Source: Nomia melanderi
Lineage: Eukaryota; Arthropoda; Insecta; Hymenoptera; Halictidae
Assembly: GCF_051020985.1 (NCBI RefSeq)
Contig: NC_135006.1
Location: forward strand, 16,385,501 to 16,449,500
DNA length: 64,000 nucleotides
Direction: 5' to 3'
Shown: positions 11,556 to 25,285 of the stretch, piece by piece
Position numbering within the stretch: position 1 is the stretch's first letter
Layout: each line of letters opens with the position of its first letter
Position numbers and translations under genes: made by a program
Notes under the pieces: model-generated
What the model was told of the DNA's origin: nothing
The model's input: only the letters and a program-made list of their open reading frames with translations
Database searches by the model: none

Positions 11556-12851
11556 GTGATATTGCGAGTACAATGAATAACTATAAAATAATACGGTAAG
11601 AATGCTCGAAATCGACTGGCAATGCTCCCAATTCTCTCCAGCATTCGCTTCTAACATTAATGATTCTCCTATTCGAGACTTTTCACCTACGTTCAGCTCC
11701 ACATCACTCTGCACACGCGCGGCTAGGGTTAGAGGGAAAGGGATCGCTCCTCTCCGGGCGGGAGAGTAGAGAGCAAAGAAACGGTCCCGCCACTAGCCGC
11801 AATTCTCCTTTCGAGAGAATCTCGAGATCACTTTCGCGACTTTTACCCCGCGGAGGTCCCATTTCATTTTCATAATTCGCCGAACGGCGACTAGCCCGCC
11901 GAATCAGGCCGGCGGCGAGGCGGTCGCTGTTTTCCTTAGCGGCGGATTCCGCTCGCCGCGGCGGAGTTCAATTATCGAGCGGAAAAAGGGTCTCGCCGGG
12001 GCGGTTATTTTAAGAGAACGTTTCCCAATTTAATGGCAATTCGAACCAATTAAAGCAATCCCGTAATTGCGTTATTAACGGTAACAATGATCGAGGCCGA
12101 CGCGCTTTATGTCCCGAGGAGCCGTTTCGGGCTCGTCTTCGATCTCCTCCTTTTCCTTATTTTAGCGCAATTACGGCGGTCCGACCGGCGGAATCCCGAT
12201 TGTTTATGTCGATAGGAGAACCAGAGGAAGATTAAGTTTCCGCCGTTTCCCCGGCTTCTTTTTCCTTTAGGCGGCGGGGGGAGGGGCGTTGCAACTGTGG
12301 AACGCGGTAGTTTGAAAAGCATTGAATAACGTAACGCTCCGACGTTGCGCGGGGAGGAGTTCAACGGGGAAAGCTGCCGCATGAAAGCCCGGTTATTCCG
12401 ATGCGTTCTCGTGGTTTCCCACTCTTTCAACGGGTTACAGGAATACCGTGCCTTCTCGATAACGGCGCAACCCCGGAATCTAGCGGCGAACGTACCTGGG
12501 AACGCGTCAAATTTCATTGCTCGCCGCGCGGAGATCGGTGGAAACACGTGGAACCGAAAAGTTGCCGAAAGATGTTCTCCTCTCGTCTAACGAGCGCCAA
12601 CTTCGAATTTCTAACGTGCCGTCGAAGTGGCAGCGATGCCTGTCAGTTTCATCTGACCGACTGGCTACAACAAACAGTCCGCGCCGCGTCAACACAAGTC
12701 GAATCGATTACATCGGGAATATACCGGCGAGCAAAGTAAACAGCCTGGGAACCAGAAATGAGCGATGATCTGCATTCGCGTAATCCATCGAACAATAGCA
12801 CGCGTATTGGCGTTAATAACTGCGCCGTATAAAATTTGCAAGCATTTGCAT

Positions 12852-12876
12852 CGACGCGACGCGACGCGACGCGACG
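12852..12876. repeat. (CGACG)5 microsatellite
   Basis: Five perfect CGACG pentamers. Confidence 0.95.
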
Positions 12877-13097
12877 GGAGGGAAGCGTCGTTGAAACGGT
12901 AAGGCTCTTAGATGCGCGCCGCGTTCAGCGGAATAGGAGTTCGGCTTGAACGGCACAATAATGCATCCTCGTAGACGCAGAAACAAACGTCGCTAGGCGG
13001 CCCGATTTTAGCGCATCCCGTAAAACCTTTCGAGCCGACGTCTTCCCACTTATTGTTGCAGCTGAAAACTGGGGCGCGCGGACCAACAGGCTGAACC

Positions 13098-13133
13098 GAG
13101 GAGGAGGAGGAGGAGGAGGAGGAGGAGGAGGAG
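13098..13133. repeat. (GAG)12 microsatellite
   Basis: Twelve perfect GAG units. On the minus strand it reads as a poly-proline run, an artefact of the repeat. Confidence 0.95.
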
Positions 13134-13480
13134 TGTCGTAGTAGGCTAGAAAACGAGCAGAAAAAGGAGGGATGAAACCTTCAGAGAAGAAAGGCGCTGC
13201 GTGATGCAACGTAAAAAGCACACGACCACCGAAACGGGGAATGTACGCGACGAAAGGGGTGAAACCTGCAGCGAGCTGTTCACAGCGAAGCTCCGACAAG
13301 GGCTCGGAGAGCTGCGCGTCGAGCAGAGCGACGGTAAGATATTACCTGCAGAAATTAATTCGGTGTCGTTTCCCCGGCAAATCTAATCCCTGCTCGACGG
13401 GCTTTTTTAAGATTCTCCCGCGTATCCGCGGTAACGATGGAGAATCCCGATGCGAAATTACTTAGAGACCGAATGGGAGT

Positions 13481-13499
13481 TCTAGAATCAGATTCTAGA
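13481..13499. repeat. Perfect hyphenated palindrome
   Basis: Two 9-bp arms, TCTAGAATC and GATTCTAGA, flank a single A. No surrounding element explains it. Confidence 0.85.
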
Positions 13500-16400
13500 G
13501 CGCGTACGAACGTAGCGCAGTTTATATTCGCACACACGTCCGCGAGTAAACAAAACAGTAAGCCGGAGGTCGCAATCGCGAGATCCTTGTTACCGCTGTA
13601 CGTCCGATCGTCGGATTGCTATCAATTTCTCGTGAAAAGGGATTTAAAATGTAACCGACCGTGCGTTCGTTCTCCTCCCCCTCCGTTCCTCTCGATCACA
13701 AAGAGGCCACGTATTTAAATTTAAAATTACATTGCGCGTTGTTTCTCCGTTCCTCGTTGTGTTCCAATGGTTTCCCCCTCGTGAAATCCGGCTGCACCGT
13801 GAATATACCCTGAAAACGGAGGAGACGAGGAGAACGGTGCGAAACGAGCTGAAAAGATCTCGCGATGGATTCGCTCGTTCCACTCGTTTGCTATCCCTCC
13901 GTCGATTTGCTCGTCCGAGTGTTCCTCCGGCGTGGCCGCGTCCTCCGAAGGAAAGAGAAGAGGGAATTGCGGCCAGTAACGTTCCCCTTGAAAAGCGGGC
14001 CGGCCATGTATACCGTCCACTCTTTCGCGTATTCTCGGCTCCCAGCAGGGAACGTGATTCCCGACTTAATTAACCGTCCCCGAGTGGACAAACATTATTC
14101 GGGGCAATCGGACGATACCAAAGATATCAATCGATACGGGCGTGGATTCGGATCTCGTCCCGGGAACCACGGCAATTAAAGTCGACGAACGGGAACAAGC
14201 ATTTAGGGAAGACGGACGGCCGCGAATTGCCCGGGGCCATGATAATTCGGAATTGTTTCAAGAAGATATTGAAATTCAAATTAAACATCCTGACTCTTGA
14301 AGTTTCTTGGCTCGGGGCTGGAATACCGGCGTAATCAGGGCGTATCGTTCGCGAACATGGAAAATTTCAACGGTCCTCTCTCTCCCCCGTCTCGCCCGTC
14401 CCTCTCTCACTCTCTGTTCCCGGTATCTCTCGCGTGAACATTTTCCCCGAGGGAAACGGAGATTGAACGGGACGACGTGGGCGGTATCGATCGGGCGATT
14501 CCGATCGTTCGATTTGTTCGCGATATCGACGAAACCCGGCTGGAACGATCTAAACGATCGACATGCTAGGGACGCTCCGTGGATGTTGCAAAAGAGAAAC
14601 AGCTCGCGGGCATGCGTATCGATGTGTACGCGAGCCGGAGCAACTACGTCTTCGTTCTTGGACTCTTCGCAGTCTAAACGCCGCGCGGTGCCCGTAGCGC
14701 GAACGTTAACGCGAACGATAACGACGGAGCTACAGCGAGCGGCAGCGAAACGTTCGAAGACCGGCGTCACTCTCGAGTTCGAGTTTTTGCGAGATTTTTA
14801 AAGGGACGCCGTCGAAACCACGGTAATCAAGGTGAGCGCGCGCGCGATAATAGAAGGTAGTACGGCCAATAAGCGTCAGTTTGTTAGACGAGATTAAGCC
14901 TGGCTACGCGGCGCCAATTAATCGCATCGCCACGCATTTCGTGTAATTACCGGACAAAGGCTAATCATCGTTACGTACTTTGCGACTCCGGTTACAGGTC
15001 GACGCGTTGTTAATTTGCACTTCACGGTCTGGAAAACGGCGCTCCCCGATCGACGGGAAACTTCAATTTCCGTTCGATTGGCGTCGGTCTATCCTCGAGA
15101 GTCCGAATTAGAACGGTGCAAATTGAACGAGTTTCACGAGTTTATAACGAACGCGCAGAATATGAAATGAAAAGATGTTTAGAAGAATCGAAGGCTGCGG
15201 TTACTTTAGCTTCAAGTAATAACGGCTTTTAAAGGAAGAACTCAGCTTCCGCGCGAACCTTGTTAGATGAAATAGTACGCGGAGATTCCGATTTCGCGTA
15301 AAGATCGGCAGTCTACCGATAACAGGCAGGAACGACGAGAAACGATGCGATCTCTCTGCGCGGACACGAACGATTCCGACAGAGATAGCTCCGCGAACGT
15401 TTACGTTATTATCGACGCGGCGCGCGGACGAGCGTTCCGCGGATCAAATCGATTTCCGTTAAATATTGAAACGCGAACCGACAGCCGACGAGCATTGCGC
15501 GAAACGAGTGACGTCGAAAATCTAATTACAAATGATATAAAAGGGATTAACATAACGTCCGTAAGCGTTTAAATTACCGAGGGAGCCCGGGCGCCAGGGA
15601 ATTGAACGCGCCCGCGGGACAGGGGGGATCATCGATCGTTTCTTCTCGATCGGAGCGGCCGGTTTTTTCGCTCTTTTTCCGTTGTCTCTCGGTCCCGGTC
15701 GAATCCGGCGCAGCCCTGCGCGGCAAACGGACCGCGAAAACAACGAAATTACGGGAGGTGAATTAAACCCCGCGCGGCTCGGCGGGCACAGCTACGATCG
15801 AACTGCCGGTGGTTTCCTGCGTAGATCGTCAATTATTAGTCCGGTAATCAAGGGGAGTGCGATTTCCAATTTTCGAGGGCTCGCGGCCATGTCGTGGACC
15901 GAATTCCGGTCCGCCGCGCCGGTTCGATACAACGCCGCGCGGACCATTAAAGCGGATGACTTGAAAAACGGCCATTACTTTGATTAACCGCTATATTTCC
16001 GTGGCGCCGATTCCCGGAAAAATCCTCGCCGCGATTGCACCGGGCCATGCCGCGCCGCTGTTCCGACACACGCGGCGGCCGCCGCGCCGCGGGCAAACAG
16101 ACGCGATGAATCGGCCCGTTATCGTCCGCGCCCGAAACCTCGAGGCGCGGTGCTCTTCTTTAAATTAGAAAGCGCGTTTCGCTGTTCTTGCGAGATTAAA
16201 AATATACTCCTATGCCCGATAGATGGAATTCGCTATGAGTAGGCCGGCGTTCAACGGGAAAGCGCGCGGCGGCCGTTATAAATATTTCATCGAGTGATGG
16301 GGACGGCGGGGGCGGGCAGGTCTCTCTTTTCAGCGGAGCGTAATCACGTTTTAACCCGTCGCGGCCGAATGCCGGTGGTAATGGCGTCTCCGGCGTTCGA

Positions 16401-19400
16401 TACGCGAAACCGAAAGCTGCGAATTAATGATTTCGTTAGCGAAATAACGGCGGATCGGTGCTCCACTTTTTGTCTACCGTTCGAAACTTCGACGCGCGTT
16501 CCGGAGTTTTATGGGGAAAGTTTTCGGGAGTTCGACACCGGAACGAGTACAGAATGGGCCGATTCATGTTAAAATTTCTCTTTCGCAACTATCGGCATCG
16601 CGAAGTCGCTTTCGCGGGAAATCGTGAAATCAATTTGCATATACGTACGGGCGCAATAATAGAGGGAGTCGCGGATCTCGGGGAGAACTACTCTTCCAAT
16701 TTATACAGTTCAAAGTTGGAAGAATTCCCGAGTCCGAGGAAGCTCAAGAATCCCGAGCTCTACCGCGCCGGTTCGGTTCGATCGGTGAAACGATCCGCGG
16801 AAGGCATCGCGGACGCGATAAGGGCGCCCGTACCGGCCTTTCGGCAATTAATTCGGCTTAAATTTAATCGAGCCGCGGTCATTAGAATCTGTTTACCGTA
16901 GTCGCCGACTAAATCGCGGCCCCGCTCGAAAATAATTTAATTAATTCCAGCGCCCGTGGGTCGCACGCTCGGCCGAATGACATCAAATGAATGCCACTAT
17001 CGTTCCCGGCGAATCGCTGTCGTTCTCGCGCCGGATCGAATCGATACCGAGCGCACACCGTTCGCGCCCCTGGTATTTATAGTTTTCGATATAGTCCGCC
17101 GATAACGGCTACATTCGACGATAATGAAAGGTACACGAAGAAGCGAACCGGTAGTCCGTCGATGCACGAAATTCTATTGTCGCTCGCGGCGTCACTTCCG
17201 AACCAACTCGACGCTGAGCTCGCGAGGACATTAATCTTCCCCGTGGTGTGTCCGTACTGCGAAAGACTCGGGTACGATTCATCGTCGCTCTTTTTTTTTC
17301 TGCCGCGTGTGCACGCGCGTCTCTTTCCTATTTTATTTCCTTTCCAGTGCTCGCATCTATTTCCCTAAATTTATCGGGAAGAACGGAACGATACCGAATA
17401 AACGCGCTGGATACGGAGTTCCGGGGGCTCCCGTATACATATGTACGGTATGTGCTACCGCTACGGAGGGACCAACGATAGCTGGGTCGTTCCGACGTGC
17501 TTAGGGATACGCCGCTCCCCCCCCGCAAACCGTTTTCCCGTACGCCACGCTTATCTGACGCTATCCGGATCCATTCATCGAGTCGCGGGGACCGCCGGCT
17601 CTCGGCCGCCCCGCGGAGAGAGGCTCGTAAAACATTATAACCATTGTTGCTCCCTCGTTACCAATATCTGACGAGGCTCCTGAAACTACGCCGCCGTAAA
17701 AGCTTTCGTACACACCGCGTTTTTTGCCTCCGCTCCGGCAACAATTGCGACGACTGCACTCGACACGGTTCCGCGCGACATTGACGGTTCGCCGGGACAC
17801 GCGCGACGTTTCGTTGTGCGCGGAATACGTTCCGTGTAACCGGCAACGAGCGCGCCAATAAAAATGAATTCAACCGAAACGATTTAATGAGAGAAATATC
17901 GCGCGCGACGGAAGCCGCGCGTTAACTTCCGGCTGCGTGACAATGGAACATCCCGTAGTCGAATGTTCGAATGTTACGCGAACAGTTTTTCGTTTCATCG
18001 CGGAGCATCCTAGTAGCGAATTCTTGTTTTAGTTTAACATTTCGAAATATAGGTATCTACGGACGACCGATAGTCACGGCTTTTCGACTTGCCGAGGAAT
18101 CGACTCGGAAGAGACGATCCGAACGATAACTCGACGATAGATTCACGGACGATTATACGCTTGAATCTATTGTTCCTAGAGAGTTACGCGCTCGTCTATA
18201 TAAATCGCGCAAATTGTAGCTTCGAAATCAGAGTATCGTATTCGCGTAACTGCTACTAAATGATCTATGAAACATTCAGCATCCGTCGAATCGACGGGTT
18301 CCGTGAGTATAGCGTTAACGAGGCCACGCTGTACAGTTTACCCTGTATCGCTCGCGTCCGCTGCAAAATTTCCAGAGATCGTCTGCAGTCCAGTGGTTAG
18401 AGTACGGGTTTCGTGAATATTAAGGAACCGTCGAGCTTCTCCAATTAAACGGACGAAAGTGAAAATCGGCGGAGCGACCGTTCCTTCGTTTATCTATTAA
18501 GTCGGACACGAGAGGCCCGGCTGCAATTTCTTTTATGAAATCGGCGAGGGCAAAGGCGACGACCGCTCGGAGCGAACCTCCGAACGAAGCCTACAATTAA
18601 TTCGCGGATCCTCGAAAGGACGTCCCGTTCGCTCTCGAGCCGTTCGAATTCATTTCCGGGGCCGTCCAATAAAACGCCGGAGGACGCCAATCCTCCTCCG
18701 GTTCCCACGGCTCGAGGAGGTTATCGATGTCGGCCGTCGAACGAAAGAACTGTGTCACGTGGAAAGTCTGCGTGTCGTCTAGGCGTCGGAGCGGTTCCCC
18801 GCGCCGCGGAGATCGGCCCCCGAAAGATTGAGAGAGTGCATTTTATGTGTCGTCCCGATTCGACGAGGAGCCGGTGATGAAAAACACGGAGCAAAAAGAA
18901 TCGGGGGAATTGATTTGATCCTACAGCGTCGTGGAACAGTGACGCGGGGCGCGGACCGAAGGGTTCTTTGCGACACGACGACGAGATCCTTCGATTCCTT
19001 GTTCACTGACGACGTCGGGCCCCGTCTGAGAGCCAGCGATCCGCAATACAGTCGCCGATCACTGGTTGCTCCAGATGTCTTCTATTCATTCACGGACTTT
19101 GCCTGATCGCGATCAGTCGCGACGATCGAGGATTTCATCAAGGCTTTCCCATATAACGATCACAGACAGTGAAATCATCGATACAGCTGTCATTTCTGTT
19201 CGTTTGAGAAAGAAGATTAGAACAGATTTCTCAGCTCCAAAGGCAACGCTACTCCCCTGGCACGCGAACGCGAGACTAAAATCGCTAGGCAACGCAGGAG
19301 CATCGTTCTATCGAGAGATCAGCCAGCACTTCGTTACCAGCGGCTCACAGAGCAACAGCGAAGAACGAAGACTCGCGCTCGGCTAATGAACCCGACATCG

Positions 19401-22400
19401 TCTCGAACGTGTTTCCGCTCGGCGAGGAATTTCGCGATCGGGTATCGGCGCTCGCGAACTTTCGGGTCACGGAGCAATAGTTGGCCAGCGTTGTTAGTCA
19501 CGCGCGGAACCGTGGCTGCGTTTAATTCTCTGTTTCCAGCGGGCGGCATCTCATCGACTTCCGCTTCGCGTCCACGCGTCACACGGCAAACGACTGCGCG
19601 GCAGTCATTTGCGGTTTTTGGGTCAACATTGAAATCCACTTCTCGGCTGAAACTCGAGCGCGATGCATCCCCGGCCGTGCCCCGCCGGCCCGCAATTACC
19701 GTAATTCGTTAGGGAATTGAAGAAAATCGGGAGATCGATTCGCGCTCGGAAGGGACGCTGCGGGTCGGACGAATTGCTTTCGAGTATCAGCGCGGCACGT
19801 TCATCGCGCGAATATGTAGACGAGAAATATGAACGCGATACATTGATTGGACACCGTGAAATTGTTCGGAAGCAATTGCAATGCGTAAGATGATCGATGT
19901 TGTAAGAAAATATGCAACATGCGTACGTTTGCATCGAGGCGAACTTTGTGCTGACGACGAAATAAATGATTATTGACCAAACAGATCCCTGTAAAGTAAA
20001 AACGTTGAACGGCGCGAGTAACCGAATAATAACACGAGAATTGCGATATCGGGTAATCAATAATTCTCCCTATTCATCGTCGATACGGAAGTGTACGTAA
20101 TAAATAAGCCTTTCAAGATTCCAGTGGCAGCGGCCGCGTTAAAGACCGGATATGGCAACGCCGATCGTATGACGTCTGGCTCTCTCGAGGCCTGCTACAT
20201 TTGCGGATAGCGGAGGCGGCAAATTGAACGCGAAATCTTGTGCGTGACTAATGACTCCCGATGCGACGGGTTGTCGGTATTAGCTACTTTGCGGGATAAT
20301 CAGCCCGATTGAGTCGCATCGATTGACATCCGAGGTATGCGTTATTAAAGCGGCCGCGGAACGCGGGGAACGTTGATATCGACCTTCCGCGCCAGTTCTC
20401 ATTTCCTGCCACCGGATCGAGACACTTTAATTTTTCATCGGCCGCGCGTCGAACGTTGACGTCCCTCGTCTCGAACCCTTCCCCGACACGGCGTCGAGCC
20501 TTATCGAATATATACCAATTACTCGGTAACGCCGCGTCGCGACGCGTCGCGTCGATCATCGACCGAACGGCTCCGGTCTACCGAGAATTAGAGCTCTCTT
20601 TAACAGTCGAACCGTCGAACGGTGAAATCGACTGTTCAGTGTCTTCGCGTTGAAACGACAAGGGCGCACCGATCGATATTTAAATCTTAATTGAAACATA
20701 TCCACGTCGATCCATTGAATAACTTACCAAGGAAGCATCCGTGAACTCTGAATACGTAAAAAGGTGAAATTCAACGTCCCCCGTTAGTCCCACCGTTAGC
20801 AACGCGCGACTCCAACGATCCCCAGTCCCCGCGTTCGGGGAGATTTCCTAGACAAGCAGCCGAATAACTATGAATGCCAAACGAGCAGCATATTGACCGG
20901 GCCGAATCTAGCCGGATCTCCCCACAGGGTTCTCCGTTTCGCCCCTTGGTCCCGGCGCCGTTGCCAACCCGTCGAATTACGCGGCTTTCATCGTACTCCG
21001 TCGCTGGAGGGAGCGGGGGGAACCATTTCGAAAGTTGATTACGGCTGTATTTCCCGACTGAAGGATTCCGATTCGAATTTCCTGCCGCGCGCTGTACCGG
21101 AGAATGAAAGCTCGCGCTTCGGTTCTTTTAGCCCGGGCCGGTGCTCGACGCGACGAGAGCGCGGACCGCGCGCGAGCAATTAACGCGGCGTTTTCCTTTC
21201 ACGCGGGAACCGCAGCCCCTTGGGGTCGAGATTCTCGAATATTTTTAACGGAAATTCCCCGGCGACGGTGGCCGGCCGCGAATAATGATTTCTCGGGTGT
21301 TCCCGGAGGGTTGCCAGCGCCGGAATCCTGTCCGGGAGCGACGATGTCAACGAGGAAACCTTTAGCGAGCGAGCGCGGTCGTCACGGTAATACCGTAGGC
21401 AGGGCACGAAGCCACGCAGCTCGCCAAATAAAACAAAGTCGTGCCGCGGCGACCGGCCGGCCGACCGCGTGCGGGAGTTCACACCACGACCGCAGAAACG
21501 GCTGCCAGCCAGAGCTCCGGCAAGGTAGAAATGTGTGCTAGACGTACCTACCTACTCTCCCCCACCCCCCGAGCCCTGGATCCCCCGAGCACCGACCGAC
21601 CAATTAACCTTCCGCTCCGCTCTTGATCCTCCGCTTATTCTTCTAATTACCACCCTCCGGCGCTGACCTTTCATCCCGGAAATCTTTCACCCTCCGCGCG
21701 GCCGGGTGTGTATCCTGCGTTGCTGGCTGGTCGCCACCGCTGGGGGATGTTCGTTTTCACACGCGTTTTCGACGGTAACGCGCCCCGCTCGTCGATATAA
21801 TCGTACGGTAATTAAACTCGCGCGGTCCCATCTTCGCGGGCAGCCGGCAGTCCATTTTATTCGCATGAATTTCGACTGTAATCATTCGTCGTTTTATAAT
21901 TACATCGCGCGCGAGTACCGTTTCAGTTGCTCTCCAAATGTTTTCGAATAATCCAATTTAACGTGTTCCGACGCTTTCGGCCGGTGAGCAGGAGGCGTTC
22001 TTTGAAATGGTCTGACGAGAGAACATTTAAATATTTCAAGTACCGATGCGTTGCAGGATACTCGATATTATACGCGAGACTCGAGCCCTTTGCACTCGAG
22101 TGAATTATAAAGCTTCCCGTTGACGCTTAAACGAATCGAACGACGCCGTCGCGAGTTTCAAAGGGAAAATCGAGGACGCTTCGGGATGGCGAAGGGCTCG
22201 TCAATAAAACAAAGTGTACAGCGAAGGATGCTCCTCACCGTCTCGGCTGTTAGCCCTTCGGGAGGCACAGGGAACCGTGAAAGTTCGCGTAATTTCCAAA
22301 GCATCGATTTCCCGTTCACCGAATTCGCCGTTTATGTTTGATGAGGGGGACAGAGCGCTGTCAGCCGCGGCGCGAGCGGACGTCCTGTAATTTATTCAAC

Positions 22401-23074
22401 GGATATAAGCCGTTGAGTCATAAAAGACGGTTAAACCTAGGGCTTGCCGTCCGTGCGATACATTATGCAGAGGAACGTCTCGCGAGTGGTCCGGTCCGCC
22501 GGATTTTCGGCTCGTTTATTTCGCGTGTAAATATTAAAGCCGAAAATATCCGATTGCGAGGGGAACGCCGGCATGCACGTTCCGTCCCGCGACGCGACGC
22601 TGTCATTCTCCCCGAGGCATAAGCTCGGCCGAACGTACGCCGGCACGTGTATCATGCATGTATTTTATATTACCGTCGCTTTCTCGCCGTGAGACTCGGT
22701 AAAAAGACAGCAGTCCCGACCTCTTTTCCTCGTAAGAAACGTTTCTCGTTGCCGTCGCGGTTCCCTAGGCGACGCGTCTCAACCGAAACGTGTACGCCGA
22801 TCAATCCGTAATCCTAATTTTATTCAAACACTTATTGCACCTGAAACGCCATGTTCAACGTCTCGAATCCATTCGCGATTTCGCTTAATGATTTCAACTC
22901 GACTGCTGGGTTACTCGTTCCAACCCCTACCGCTTCAGGCTGTGCTGATCCATCTCGCGCAAAGCTTAACGCAGCAAGCCGCCATATAAGCGGCATAGCG
23001 CTGTGTCCAATGACGAGTATACGTTAGCAAAAATCGTTTCATTCTCATCACTGTTATCGCTATAATATTCACAA

Positions 23075-23178
23075 TTAACACGTTAAGTATTAGATCACTT
23101 CTGTGAATTTCATCTTGTATCCACGTTACGGTACTTTCTCGAGGCAAGTAAACTCGAAATACTTCCGTTAAGGGTTAA
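23075..23178. mobile_element. pB-10: short TTAA-flanked MITE candidate
   Basis: TTAACACGTTAAGTATT on the left faces an inverted TTAACCCTTAACGGAAGTAT on the right, with TTAA at both ends. The match needs a 4-base gap. At 104 bp it is about half the size of the other TTAA elements here, so it may be an internally deleted member. There is no second copy in the window. Confidence 0.45.
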
Positions 23179-25229
23179 CATTAAATACCGAACTCCATAA
23201 TTCCGCTGTAGAAAATCAAGCGATGACCGAGAGTCGCCTCGCGAGTGTTAGCCTCGCGAAAGAACCTCGTACGCCCGTGGATCTCTTTGTTCGCCGTAAT
23301 GACCGTAATAAAACGATGATTTTCATCGCGCCGTACATCTTGAAGTTACGTTCGAAACTACATTTTGAACCACGGGATACCGTGCGTACGAAAAAACGTT
23401 GTTTGACTTTCCAGAGTGGAAACGATCGGAAGCGCGAGGCTTTAATTAGCGCGGGAGCGTTCCAGCGAAATTTTTTCGGGCGGCCGCGCCAACGCCGGAT
23501 TGCCGTTGGCTCGCGTGCCGAATTTCCGAGCCGGCGGTGTTCCTGTCGTCGGCCGCGTATCCGGAACGCGATGTTAATTCGACGAAATACGCGGGAGAAA
23601 TAATAGCAACGGATTCGAGGGTAGCGCAAGCAATTTCGCCCGTATATTACGTCGTTTCACGGCTAGCCGGTGGGAGTTACGCGGGTAACGTTCTCGCTCG
23701 GAAGCGGCCGCGCTTGCGTTCGGGTTAATAATAGCGAAAAGAACGGGTCGTCGCGTCGCGCTCCATCAACGCGCAATTCGCGACGATAAATCTCGCAGTG
23801 AAGTTGAAGCGCGGCCGACGAGCGCTATCAACTTTCCCGCGACGACTCGCCGTCAACGGTCCTCTATCGGGAAAACGGTTATTGGTTCCCAGACCGCCGC
23901 TGTACGCGGGACATTTGCGTCGCGCGGTAACTGCCGGTCGTACGCGGACGATGAAAGATGCTCGACGATCTTCGTGTATTGCGCGGATTAATTTCAGGTA
24001 AAAATCATTCGTCCGGCTCGGCGGAAGCACGGTTCTCGCCTCTCGTTCTTCCGAAAACGTTCCTTTTATTATTAACGTTTATCTTTTATTTTTCCCGTTA
24101 TTTCCTCGCCATCGCCGTTATCGTTCGTCGTTAGCGAACGCGTTATAAGCTCGGATAAAAGAGATATATTGTCACGATACTGCTGCAGTGTCCCCTCGTT
24201 CATCGACTCTCGCGAACCGGCCGTTCTCTCAATTTTGTCAACCGAGTTTTAGAGACCACTCTCCTCGCCCCGCGCAAATACACGCGCGTCTGCTGATCGT
24301 ACAAACTCGTAGGCGGATTCTTGGCACGCGTGCACTCCGAACAGTTCCTGTTCTAAAGGATTTTCGTTCTAATAGTTCTCCAAGCATTCGGTTAATCTGG
24401 CTCGATAATTGAACTATCGAATCTTGACGGATCATTTCATCCGACGGTTTGTCCATGGGAAATCGAAGCGGCGCGACCGGTCGGTAGGCGGAGCCTCGCG
24501 AGAGAGGTTCCCGAAAAACGACAGTTTCCCGGTTCGGTCGTCGAGCGCGCGGTTCGTGCCGAAACGCGACTTCCGGGACAGAGAGCCGACGGTATCGCGC
24601 TGGCTAAAACCTCGGATTATCCGATCTTAATCCGCGACAGAGTAGCAGCCGACACGCGCGCGGCGGGCGGCGCGCGGGCATGTCCGGACGCGTGTACGGT
24701 AGCTAAGTTCGGGCGAACAGCGTTCGCCGGAAACCTAGTTAGGGCCAGTAATAAGCTTTTGGTGGCCTTAGCCGGCGGGCTGAGACTTGGCCCCGTGAAA
24801 TTCCAGTTTAAATTGAAAATTCCGCGCCACGGAATTTCCATGGCGCGCGTTAACGGGCGTCGTAAAGTCGCGCGGAAGTAGGGCGACCGCAGGGAAGAGT
24901 CCGGCCAGTGAGGAGGACGGACGCTGTCCGAGACATCCGGTAAATCCGACGAAATAGTGATTGCCTCTGCGGCGGCCAACGGAAAACGTTTCCCGCGGCG
25001 CGAGCAGCGTTCGGCTGGCGGAACTCGCGCCGGTGACCGCTTTGGGATGCCCGTTTTCTATTTAGGATTCACCGGATCATTTTGTTCTGTGATTTCTTTC
25101 GCAACTGCCCGACAGAAGTGACTCATCGTTCGTACTTCGTTAGAAGAGTTCCATGCTCGTTCTGCATTAATTCGTTAAAATCCCACAAAAATGTGTAGAA
25201 CACTTTATTTCAATATAACTCGCTGACTC
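23179..25229. other. CpG-rich stretch; no supported gene
   Basis: No dispersed repeat was recognised. A 23-bp near-palindrome centred on GGAATTTCC lies at 24824-24846. Open frames are short and unremarkable. Confidence 0.5.
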
Positions 25230-25285
25230 GGTAAGGGCTACTCGCTAAGTCTCTCTCGAAATATCTCCCCATTCGTTCTGTCTTT
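25230..25285 (+). mobile_element. Fragment related to pB-8
   Basis: GCTAAGT, then exactly 12 bases, then ATCTCCCCATTCG (25244-25275) repeats the arrangement and spacing near the right end of pB-8 (29229-29260). No TTAA boundary can be placed, so this is a relic at best. Confidence 0.35.

Larger units (their letters stand above)
11556..23074. other. Long CpG-rich stretch; no supported gene
   Basis: I see no dispersed repeat here and no defensible gene. It holds (CGACG)5 at 12852-12876, (GAG)12 at 13098-13133, a 19-nt palindrome at 13481-13499, and perfect palindromes GCGTCGCGACGC at 20534-20545 and CTGATCGCGATCAG at 19103-19116. Open frames up to about 165 codons (for example 14307-14801, plus and minus) mirror one another on both strands, which argues that they are compositional. 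Confidence 0.5.

Noticed and set aside
18197..18231. TATATAAAT with a TCA initiator-like site 33 bases downstream
   Set aside because: Such pairs are frequent by chance, and there is no exon or transcript evidence nearby.
18377..18425. CCAGTGGTTAGAGTACGGG resembles the D-arm of a tRNA such as tRNA-Glu
   Set aside because: No B-box (GGTTCRANNCC) or acceptor stem follows at the right distance, so no tRNA can be folded.
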